From Candidatus Bathyarchaeota archaeon (lineage in GTDB: Archaea > Thermoproteota > Bathyarchaeia > Bathyarchaeales > SOJC01), in the NCBI GenBank assembly GCA_030608925.1, contig JAUWDF010000060.1, positions 1-5,553 on the forward strand: a stretch of 5,553 bases of DNA, in the 5' to 3' direction. The notes below the pieces were generated by a model. That model saw nothing but the letters and a program-made list of their open reading frames with translations, was not told the DNA's origin and did not search any database. The position numbers were made by a program, and so were the translations under genes. Below, piece after piece: positions 1-5,553 of the stretch; position 1 is the first letter of the stretch; each line of letters opens with the position of its first letter.

Positions 1-1031
1 TTTTTGATGATGGTAAAGTGAATGTGGAGAATTGCATTAAGATGGTTTTGCCCTCCCCCTCTTTGATTTACGCAGGTAAGGTGAAAGAAGCAACCCGCTT
101 AGGTAAGGATCTTTACGTACATGGTGACTCTATAGGTGGAGGATCGCTTGCCTCCGCTTTGAGAGATCATGTTAGAAGAGGATTGAGAGTGTTGATGACT
201 GATGACGCGGCTTATACTGTACGTAACAATCTTGGTGATGTCAAAGAACTTGGTATTGAAATTTCGGAGGAGGAAATCAAGGAGGAGAATTTTGATGGGG
301 ATATATTAACTCTTGAAGAAATCAGTCTTGGGAAATTGCAGGAGTTTCTGGTATCATTTGAGGAAACTCTCTTGGATCTTGATATGGTGGCAATTGCTGT
401 TCAGGACCATGGTGTATTCTCTAAAGGGATGAGTAATAGGAAGTCTCGTCTTCAAAAAATGAGAGAAATCCTTACCAAAAACCCGAAACCTGAGGCTCTG
501 GCTTTCATGGACAGTGAGATTCCATCCTGCTTTCTTAGAATGAAATCCGCAGCAAGAGCCTCAAAGAGACAACTGCCCAAAACCAAAACTTTGCTAATGG
601 ACACTGCTACAGACGCAATCCTTGGATGTCTTACTGACGCCGATGCAAAACGATCCAAGCAATTTTTAGTTGTGAACGTTGGCAATGGACATACGATAGC
701 TGCATTAATATCAAATGGAAATATTACTGGAATTCTGGAACACCACACGAGAATGTTGAGTCCAACAAAAATTGAAAGATTTCTTATGGATTTCACTAAC
801 GGAACAATTAGTGACCATGAAGTCTACAAAGACGGAGGACACGGTCTGTTTTATCTGACTGATGCACCGGGTTTCACTGAAATAGATAGGATTCTGGCGA
901 CGGGACCTAACCGAAGATTACTCGCTGAATCCAATCTGGAAATCTGCTTCGCAAATCCAGCAGGTGATGTGATGATGACGGGACCCATCGGTTTAGTAGA
1001 AGCAGCTACCCGAAAGCTGAGATATGAGTGA
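1..1031 (+). CDS. DUF1786 family protein, 5'-truncated by the window edge
   Basis: I recognise this as the archaeal-type DUF1786 family, whose function is not established. The frame is open to the left edge: codons from position 3 read FDDGKVNVENCIK, so the GTG at 18 is probably internal. In family members I recall, the NVENC...VLPSPS segment follows an N-terminal stretch like that of sugar-kinase/actin-fold (ASKHA) proteins; that stretch lies off-window, so roughly 20 residues are likely missing. Visible conserved-looking blocks are QDHG (about 402-413), a glycine-rich VVNVGNGHTIAAL (669-707) resembling a phosphate-binding strand-turn, EHHT (738-749), DGGHG (831-845) and MMTGPIGLVEA (972-1004). 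The gene ends in TGA at 1029-1031. Some database entries call this family a pyruvate formate-lyase activating enzyme, but the visible part has only four scattered cysteines and no CX3CX2C radical-SAM motif, so I would not use that name. There is no transmembrane segment. It is convergent with the ATPase gene. Family call fairly sure; function unknown. Confidence 0.8.
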   Translation, partial: FDDGKVNVENCIKMVLPSPSLIYAGKVKEATRLGKDLYVHGDSIGGGSLASALRDHVRRGLRVLMTDDAAYTVRNNLGDVKELGIEISEEEIKEENFDGDILTLEEISLGKLQEFLVSFEETLLDLDMVAIAVQDHGVFSKGMSNRKSRLQKMREILTKNPKPEALAFMDSEIPSCFLRMKSAARASKRQLPKTKTLLMDTATDAILGCLTDADAKRSKQFLVVNVGNGHTIAALISNGNITGILEHHTRMLSPTKIERFLMDFTNGTISDHEVYKDGGHGLFYLTDAPGFTEIDRILATGPNRRLLAESNLEICFANPAGDVMMTGPIGLVEAATRKLRYE

Positions 1032-1050
1032 ACGTATAACAGTCGTTTTT
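1032..1050 (+). terminator. Possible oligo-T terminator in the convergent gap after DUF1786
   Basis: The 18-base gap between the convergent stops ends in TTTTT at 1046-1050, overlapping the ATPase stop codon. Archaeal RNA polymerase often terminates on T-runs, so this could end the DUF1786 transcript. Five Ts is short, there is no hairpin, and I see no matching run for the ATPase transcript on the other strand. Weak call. Confidence 0.2.
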
Positions 1051-2348
1051 CATCGCCATTTTAGCACTTTTCTATTGTAGAAAACCTCAGGCACTATCAG
1101 TAGACCTGACATTGAAGCTACAACCACAAGGATCCATTCAACTGGATCAGTCATCACGACTGTTCCAAATAAACCAAAGAAGGGCACTAGGATTGTCAGG
1201 ATTGCTGAACCTATTACTGCAACTAATAGAAACTTGTTTGAAAGGAATCCTATTTTGAAAGCATTATGTTTTTCTGAGCGACAGTTCCATACGACGAAGA
1301 GCTCCTGTAGCGTTGCCCTAGTGAACGCCATCGTCCTAGCTTGCGCCAGTTTCAATGGAGTCAAGGGGCCGGGTAGTAGATAGTATTGCCAGAAGAATAA
1401 GCCTCCAGTTAATAGAAACTGTGCTGTAAAAGTTGCTATTATCGACGCTATACGACCATGCAGAATTCCCTCTTTAGGATTTCGAGGAGGTCTCTCCATG
1501 AGGTCTTTCTCCGGAGGGTCCATAGTCAACGCAAGCGCTGGTCCTCCATCAGTGACCAAGTTCAACCATAAGATCATCCCTGCCGTCAAAGGCAGCTCCA
1601 ATCCCAACAACGCAAAAACTCCAATAAGAGCCAATTCATCGAAGTTAGATCTCATTAGAAAGAAAGAGAATTTTCTTAGGTTGTCGTATATAGTACGACC
1701 TCCTTCTACTGCTGTGACTATCGTGGCAAAATTGTCATCAGCAAGAACCATATCTGCAGCTTCCTTTGTCACATCAGTGCCTGTTATCCCCATGGCAATA
1801 CCGATATCTGCGCGCTTTAGTGCTGGGGCATCATTAACCCCATCCCCTGTCATAGCCACAATTTCGCCTTTCTGCTTTAAGGCTTGGACTATTCGAAGCT
1901 TGTGTTCGGGAGATACTCGCGCATACACTTTCACCTTATCAACGATTTCGACGAAATCTTCATCCCCCATCGAATCAAGCTCAGCTCCTGTCAAAGCCAA
2001 ATCATCAGAGTTCTCACCAATCATGCCAATCTCCTTGGCAACAGCTACTGCTGTGAGCTTGTGGTCACCAGTTATCATAACCGTCTCTATACCTGCTTTT
2101 TGGCATACCCTGTTTGCTTCTTTAGCTTCTTCTCTTGGGGGATCAATCATACCCACTAAGCCAATAAAAACTAAATCGTTTTCGATTTCTTTGTTAATCT
2201 TATCCTCAACAGTTTCCTCGAAATCACGAGAATTCATAGACGTTAGTTCTTTGAAAGCTACGCCTAGAACTCTGAGGGCATTATTTGCCATCTCCTCGTT
2301 CACTTTTTGAATTCTCTGCTTTTCGCTTTTGGTTAGGTTTCGAGCCTC
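1050..2348 (-). CDS. Calcium-type P-type ATPase, C-terminal part (432 codons) beyond the in-frame TGA
   Basis: The frame after the TGA continues directly as EARNLTKSEKQR, then VNEEMANNALRVLG, a typical run of the calcium-ATPase N domain, so this is the remainder of the same protein. In full-length numbering: DPPR 548-551, TGD 572-574 and the P-domain hinge TGDGVND 646-652 (Mg2+-binding aspartates). M5 has N714 and E717, M6 has N742, T745 and D746, and M8 has E828. By my hand alignment these match SERCA N768, E771, N796, T799, D800 and E908. Helices M7-M10 are at about 778-804, 814-836, 847-874 and 880-902. The end, VLKWR then TGA, is where such pumps normally end. If made separately, it could start at GTG 2303 or ATG 2291, but I see no well-spaced ribosome-binding site for either, and a fragment without the phosphorylated Asp would be inactive. 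It stops 18 bases from the convergent DUF1786 gene. Confidence 0.8.
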   Translation of the reverse strand, partial: EARNLTKSEKQRIQKVNEEMANNALRVLGVAFKELTSMNSRDFEETVEDKINKEIENDLVFIGLVGMIDPPREEAKEANRVCQKAGIETVMITGDHKLTAVAVAKEIGMIGENSDDLALTGAELDSMGDEDFVEIVDKVKVYARVSPEHKLRIVQALKQKGEIVAMTGDGVNDAPALKRADIGIAMGITGTDVTKEAADMVLADDNFATIVTAVEGGRTIYDNLRKFSFFLMRSNFDELALIGVFALLGLELPLTAGMILWLNLVTDGGPALALTMDPPEKDLMERPPRNPKEGILHGRIASIIATFTAQFLLTGGLFFWQYYLLPGPLTPLKLAQARTMAFTRATLQELFVVWNCRSEKHNAFKIGFLSNKFLLVAVIGSAILTILVPFFGLFGTVVMTDPVEWILVVVASMSGLLIVPEVFYNRKVLKWR

Positions 2349-2351
2349 TCA
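2349..2351 (-). other. In-frame TGA stop interrupting the ATPase (codon 479)
   Basis: On the minus strand the codons read GTA TTC ATA AAA TGA GAG GCT CGA AAC. The position is in the nucleotide-binding domain, in the variable loop between KGAPEVILNRC and the NEEMA block. Relatives often have a Gly or another small or polar residue here, so a GGA-to-TGA change of one base is the simplest origin (inference). The same gene and the DUF1786 gene both end with TGA, and the ATPase encodes Trp as TGG, so a genome-wide reassignment of TGA is unlikely. No obvious selenocysteine-insertion hairpin follows, and the site is not a redox or catalytic position. Confidence 0.9.
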
Positions 2352-3785
2352 TTTTATGAATACGCCCGCGCATCGATTTAGAATAACCTCAGGTGCTCCT
2401 TTCATGAAAGCCACTAGTTTTTTCCCAGTTGTTTCATGAATGGTTGTCATACGTTTCCTTTCTGAAGTGAAGGGAATTTCATGTATTCGCTGGTATTTTT
2501 GTGCCAGTTCATCTTTTTTCATTCCAGCCTTTGCTGCAGCTACTATTAACGCGCCTTCTGTTGTGTCACCAATTACTTTTGAACCATCGTATGATGCATT
2601 TGTGCAAATTGCGGCAGCACCTAATAGTAGGTTTAGATTTGAGTCTTCTCTTGCTTCCACTGATTTTCCGTTGAGAAGGAATTTTCCATCCGCCTTATAT
2701 CCTACTCCTGTGACTTCAACCTCTTTGTTGTTAGTGAAAATTCTCCGTACTGTCATTTCACCTTTTGTCAGTGTCCCTGTTTTATCAGAACAGATAACTG
2801 TGGTTGCGCCTAAAGTTTCTGCAGAGGCTAGTTTTCTAATTATCGCGTTTTTCTTGACCAGTTCACGTGCTCCTAAAGCAAGGGATATAGTAACTACTGC
2901 TGGGAGACCTTCAGGAACTGCAGAGACAGCTAGTGCAATTGCTATGATGAAGCTTTCAATTATCTGACCAGATCGTGCGGGGTCGAACACCTCTAGGATG
3001 AAGATGGCAGCGCATATGAGAACTATTATTATACCTAGTTTCTTTGCAAAACTGTCCAGTTTAAGCTTCAGCGGAGACTCTTCGACCTCAACGGTCTGCA
3101 CCATTTCAGCGATTTTTCCAAACTCAGTGTTCATACCTGTTGAAGTCACTACTGCTTTTCCTCGACCATAGGTCACGAAAGTTGCTGTGAAAACCATGTT
3201 TTTCCTATCAGCTACAAGAGCGTTTTCTGTAACTGCTTTGATTCTCTTTCCAACCTGAGTTGACTCTCCAGTTAATATAGCTTCATCAGTTCTCAGCTCT
3301 ACAACCTCAATTAGTCTGCTATCAGCTGGTATCCGATCTCCTGCTTCGAGGAGTGCAATGTCTCCAGGCACAACTTCCTTTGCCGGAACAATCACTTCTC
3401 TTCCATTTCTCATTAAACGAGCTTTTGGAGCAGTCAGCTTCTTCATAGCTTCCATAGCTTTTTCAGAACGATATTCTTGGACAAAACCAACGACCGAGTT
3501 GAGCACCACAATTGCTGCTATGGTAATTGTATCAGTTTGCGGTTCATTCTGCATGTAGGCTGCAACGAATGAAATAGCTGTTGCAATTAGAAGCATTATC
3601 ACGAAAACGTCTTTGAATTGACTAAGGAGAATTTGGAGAGCAGTAGTTTTCTTACCTTCCTTCAGTTCGTTAAGTCCATACTTTTCTAGACGTTCCCTAG
3701 CGGTTTCGTCTTTCAAGCCAAGGGGATCTGTCTGTAACTCCTCAAGCACTTGTTCAACGGTTTTCGAGTGCCAAGAATTATCCAT
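2349..3785 (-). CDS. Calcium-type P-type ATPase, N-terminal part (478 aa) up to the in-frame TGA
   Basis: Numbering is from the ATG at 3785. Residues 1-45 are a cation-ATPase N-terminal domain (VEQVLEEL, GLNEL). M1 is about 57-78 and M2 about 83-104. The actuator domain contains PGD (140-142) and the dephosphorylation loop TGES (172-175). M3 is about 248-267; M4 carries PEGLP (291-295), whose E292 corresponds to calcium ligand E309 of SERCA. DKTGT (334-338) holds the phosphorylated Asp D334. The nucleotide-binding domain follows, with KGAPE (462-466). Translation then stops at TGA after IK. Alone this product would lack the second half of the P domain and helices M5-M10, so it could not pump. 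I chose the ATG because residue 1 onward matches the usual family N-terminus; the in-frame TTG at 3818 would add 11 unneeded residues. A weak AAGGCG lies about 9 bases upstream. The promoter must lie in 3786-3960, shared with the divergent helicase. Confidence 0.85.
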   Translation of the reverse strand: MDNSWHSKTVEQVLEELQTDPLGLKDETARERLEKYGLNELKEGKKTTALQILLSQFKDVFVIMLLIATAISFVAAYMQNEPQTDTITIAAIVVLNSVVGFVQEYRSEKAMEAMKKLTAPKARLMRNGREVIVPAKEVVPGDIALLEAGDRIPADSRLIEVVELRTDEAILTGESTQVGKRIKAVTENALVADRKNMVFTATFVTYGRGKAVVTSTGMNTEFGKIAEMVQTVEVEESPLKLKLDSFAKKLGIIIVLICAAIFILEVFDPARSGQIIESFIIAIALAVSAVPEGLPAVVTISLALGARELVKKNAIIRKLASAETLGATTVICSDKTGTLTKGEMTVRRIFTNNKEVEVTGVGYKADGKFLLNGKSVEAREDSNLNLLLGAAAICTNASYDGSKVIGDTTEGALIVAAAKAGMKKDELAQKYQRIHEIPFTSERKRMTTIHETTGKKLVAFMKGAPEVILNRCAGVFIK

Positions 3786-3816
3786 TATAAACACGCCTTG
3801 CAGCAATTTTTGTAGC

Positions 3817-3832
3817 AATACATATCTTTCCC
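3817..3832 (-). promoter_or_regulatory. Candidate BRE/TATA element for the P-type ATPase
   Basis: On the minus strand GGGAAAGATATGTATT combines a BRE-like GGGAAA with a TATA-like GATATGTA. A start about 25 bases downstream would leave a leader of only some 10-15 bases before the ATG at 3785, plausible for archaea with short leaders. The match is loose and alternatives exist, for example the AAAAACCCTTTAAG stretch just upstream. Confidence 0.25.
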
Positions 3833-3841
3833 CTTAAAGGG
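3831..3841. repeat. Short inverted repeat CCCTT-A-AAGGG
   Basis: Perfect 5-base arms around a single central base, next to the candidate ATPase TATA element on its upstream side. It could be an operator half-site pair, but the length is within chance expectation. Confidence 0.25.
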
Positions 3842-3878
3842 TTTTTCTGTAACTCCCAGTCCCATTGTCCTATGTTGC

Positions 3879-3892
3879 GCAGGTATGCCTGC
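3879..3892. repeat. Short inverted repeat GCAGG-TATG-CCTGC
   Basis: Perfect 5-base arms flank a 4-base centre. It lies just upstream of the candidate helicase TATA element, where a repressor or activator site could be. It could equally be a small chance palindrome; nothing identifies a regulator. Confidence 0.3.
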
Positions 3893-3897
3893 CAGGC

Positions 3898-3913
3898 GAG
3901 AAAGATTTTTAGA
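3898..3913 (+). promoter_or_regulatory. Candidate BRE/TATA element for the Lhr-type helicase
   Basis: GAGAAAGATTTTTAGA has a purine-rich BRE-like part (GAGAAAG) followed by an AT-rich TATA-like part (ATTTTTAG). Archaeal start sites usually lie about 25 bases downstream of TATA, which would put transcription near 3932-3938 and leave a leader of roughly 25 bases before the TTG at 3961. The match to a TATA consensus is imperfect. Confidence 0.3.
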
Positions 3914-3960
3914 CAGGTTCCCTTCACTATTTTTCCCATGTTTGGAGTTCTGGAACCTTC

Positions 3961-5553
3961 TTGAGTAATGACTCTGAGAATGTTTTCAATCTCTTTGTGA
4001 AGCCCATTCGAAGGCTTGTGGAGCAGAGAGGATTCCAAACTCCTACTAAACCACAAAAGGAGACAATTCCAAAAATTCTAGAAGGGAAAAACGTCTTATT
4101 AATCTCTCCAACTGCAACTGGCAAAACTGAGTCAGCAATGCTTCCCATTCTGAACATGCTCATCCAACTTCCTGACACACGGACTCGCCCAGGAATCAGA
4201 GTCCTATATGTGACACCTCTACGAGCCTTGAATCGCGACTTGCTAGGACGTTTGCAGTGGTGGTGCAATAACCTAGATATCAAATTGGCAGTGCGACATG
4301 GAGACACCGATACAAAGGAAAGAACTAGACAGTCCCGGAGTCCTCCAGACATCCTTATAACAACACCGGAAACGCTTCAAGCAATACTAACTGGGTGGAT
4401 TTTGCGGAAACACTTGAGACATGTGAGGTGGGTGGTCATCGACGAGGTTCATGAGCTGGCGGATAGTAAGCGCGGGAGCCAGCTTTCACTGGCTCTAGAA
4501 AGATTGAGAAATATCACATACGACGATTTCCAGATGATAGGTCTTTCCGCTACGATAGGAAGCCCTGAAAAAGTCGCCCAGTTCCTGGTTGGTGATGGAA
4601 GACCGGTTGAAATTGTGAGGGTGCCAGTTGCGAGGGAAATGCAATTAGAGATACTCTTTCCACAACCTACTTCAAAGGATTTTGAGCTTGCTTCATCTCT
4701 CTATACACATTCTGAAGTCGCTGCTAGGCTTCGGATAATGCGTGATTATATTGAAAAGCACACATCTGTGTTGCTCTTCACAAACACTCGCACAATCTCT
4801 GAAGTATTAGCTAGTCGTTTTAAAATATGGGACATAGATTTTCCCGTGTCAATACACCATGGATCGCTTGCGAAACCTTCACGTATTGCTGCTGAAACTG
4901 GTCTAAAAAATGGAGAGTTAAAGGGACTCGTTTGTACAAGTTCACTCGAATTGGGTATAGACATAGGTACAATAGACTTGGTTATTCAATACATGAGCCC
5001 TAGACAGGTTACTAGGCTTATCCAGCGTGTAGGTAGGAGCGGGCACAGAGTTGGAAGAATTGCTAAGGGTGTAATAATAACTATGGACTCTGATGATGCC
5101 TTAGAAGCTATGGCGATTGGTCGCATGGCGTATGATGAGGAACTCGAACCAGTAGTTATCCCACCTAAGCCGTTTGATGTTCTTGCGCATCAGATTGCTG
5201 GGCTTCTAATGAAGAGAAGACGACTTTTCTTCGGTGATATTGTAACATCGTTCAGCAAAGCTTTCCCTTATCGTGATCTAACAACTGAAGATGTGCAAAG
5301 TATTCTAACTTACATGCACACACGAATTCCTCGAGTTGCTTGGGTATCCTTCGAGGACGAGACAGCATTGAGACCACGTAGAAGCAAAGCATTGTATGAA
5401 TACTACTTTGAGAACTTGTCGATGATACCCGTCCGGAAGCAGTATTTGGTGATAGATGAACCTGCAAACGTTGCAATTGGTGTCTTAGATGAGGCTTTCG
5501 TTGCAGAATATGGAAAACCAGGTGTAAAATTTATCATCCGAGGGAGCCCCTGG
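3961..5553 (+). CDS. Lhr-type superfamily 2 DEAD/DEAH-box helicase, N-terminal 531 codons, runs off the right edge
   Basis: ATP-dependent helicase of the Lhr (large helicase-related) family, thought to act in nucleic-acid repair or RNA processing. Numbering is from TTG 3961. RecA domain 1: Q-motif-like GFQTPTKPQ (24-32), Walker A ATGKTE with K55, motif Ia TPLRALNRD (85-93), TPE (135-137), DEVH (161-164), SAT (196-198). RecA domain 2: LLFTNTR (271-277), SSLELGID (327-334), QRVGRSGHR (355-363). From about 401 (PPKPFDVLAHQIAG) comes the winged-helix region, and from about 471 the start of the Lhr-specific beta domain (LSMIPVRKQ, IGVLDEAFV, FIIRGSPW), which separates it from Hel308 or Ski2. Lhr-core proteins are roughly 800-950 residues, so about a third is missing. 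The frame opens after the TAG at 3910 with no ATG before 4138, which lies past Walker A, so the start is non-ATG: TTG 3961, with GGA 6 bases upstream, is best; GTG 3997 is the alternative. All motifs are intact. Confidence 0.9.
   Translation, partial: MSNDSENVFNLFVKPIRRLVEQRGFQTPTKPQKETIPKILEGKNVLLISPTATGKTESAMLPILNMLIQLPDTRTRPGIRVLYVTPLRALNRDLLGRLQWWCNNLDIKLAVRHGDTDTKERTRQSRSPPDILITTPETLQAILTGWILRKHLRHVRWVVIDEVHELADSKRGSQLSLALERLRNITYDDFQMIGLSATIGSPEKVAQFLVGDGRPVEIVRVPVAREMQLEILFPQPTSKDFELASSLYTHSEVAARLRIMRDYIEKHTSVLLFTNTRTISEVLASRFKIWDIDFPVSIHHGSLAKPSRIAAETGLKNGELKGLVCTSSLELGIDIGTIDLVIQYMSPRQVTRLIQRVGRSGHRVGRIAKGVIITMDSDDALEAMAIGRMAYDEELEPVVIPPKPFDVLAHQIAGLLMKRRRLFFGDIVTSFSKAFPYRDLTTEDVQSILTYMHTRIPRVAWVSFEDETALRPRRSKALYEYYFENLSMIPVRKQYLVIDEPANVAIGVLDEAFVAEYGKPGVKFIIRGSPW

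Larger units (their letters stand above)
1050..3785 (-). pseudogene. P2A-type calcium-transporting P-type ATPase gene interrupted by one in-frame TGA
   Basis: Read from the ATG at 3785-3783 to the TGA at 1052-1050, this is one continuous frame of 911 codons with a single internal TGA as codon 479. About 900 residues is the normal length for SERCA/PMR1-like pumps, and both halves together give exactly one complete enzyme: actuator, phosphorylation, nucleotide-binding and ten-helix membrane domains, with nothing missing or duplicated. The family couples ATP hydrolysis, via an aspartyl-phosphate intermediate, to export of Ca2+ (sometimes Mn2+) across the cell membrane. Apart from the stop I see no frameshift, no second stop and no lost motif. 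That fits a very recent nonsense mutation, a sequencing or assembly error, or some form of readthrough. I class it as a pseudogene formally; if the TGA is an error, the gene is fully functional. The halves are described separately. Confidence 0.7.
3786..3960. promoter_or_regulatory. Divergent intergenic region between ATPase and helicase
   Basis: These 175 bases separate two divergently transcribed genes, so both promoters should lie here unless the transcripts overlap. I see no credible coding region or RNA gene in it. Minus-strand open frames across it are extensions or shadows of neighbouring genes. It holds weak TATA-like stretches for each direction and several short inverted repeats, listed separately. 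Confidence 0.6.

Noticed and set aside
2291..2303. Independent gene start for the C-terminal ATPase half, making a natural two-subunit pump
   Set aside because: No well-placed ribosome-binding site precedes GTG 2303 or ATG 2291. The break falls inside the nucleotide-binding domain, and the codons between the stop and this start still read as ATPase sequence.
1498..2310. Plus-strand open frame of 270 codons opposite the ATPase
   Set aside because: It lies entirely antisense to the C-terminal ATPase half. Its serine/isoleucine-rich translation has no domain pattern, as expected of a shadow of a long coding strand.
2349..2351. Selenocysteine or tryptophan recoding at the internal TGA
   Set aside because: The site is a variable loop rather than a redox centre, no clear SECIS-like hairpin is visible nearby, Trp is encoded by TGG in the same gene, and TGA ends both this gene and DUF1786. 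Not fully excluded without genome-wide data.
2440..2967. Plus-strand open frame of 175 codons opposite the ATPase N-terminal half
   Set aside because: Antisense shadow over the DKTGT and PEGLP coding region, with no recognisable features.
3879..3900. Possible small structured RNA around the GCAGG/CCTGC hairpin
   Set aside because: The stem is only 5 pairs with no extended pairing or recognised RNA motif.
3778..4056. Minus-strand open frame of 92 codons across the intergenic region
   Set aside because: It overlaps the ATPase start in another frame and the 5' end of the helicase, has no visible ribosome-binding site or domain, and would occupy the shared promoter region.
3927..4352. Minus-strand open frame of 141 codons opposite the start of the helicase
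   Set aside because: It overlaps the conserved Walker A region of a clear helicase on the other strand; its translation is low quality and has no family resemblance.

Overview
The window looks archaeal. It carries a DUF1786-type protein, an Lhr-family helicase with an apparent TTG start, and a calcium-type P-type ATPase. Base composition is moderately AT-rich and AGA/AGG arginine codons are frequent. The lineage cannot be fixed from these three genes: a Bathyarchaeia- or Asgard-like uncultured archaeon would fit, but that is inference.

Layout, left to right. (1) Positions 1-1031, + strand: the 3' part of a DUF1786 gene whose 5' end lies outside the window. (2) Positions 1050-3785, - strand, convergent with gene 1 across an 18-base gap: a P2A-type (SERCA/PMR1-like) calcium-pumping ATPase of 911 codons. 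It is interrupted by one in-frame TGA at 2349-2351. The frame is unchanged on both sides, and every catalytic motif and calcium ligand I could place by eye is intact. (3) Positions 3786-3960: a 175-base divergent intergenic region that must hold the promoters of the ATPase (leftward) and the helicase (rightward). It has weak TATA-like elements and short inverted repeats. (4) Positions 3961-5553, + strand: the first 531 codons of an Lhr-type superfamily 2 helicase, running off the right edge.

The three genes have unrelated roles: an uncharacterised protein, ion transport, and nucleic-acid helicase. They are not arranged as an operon, and nothing suggests they work together. I see no mobile element, CRISPR array, tRNA or rRNA. 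The observation most worth checking is the single TGA that splits an otherwise perfect ATPase. I found no convincing evidence of an undescribed multi-gene system here.
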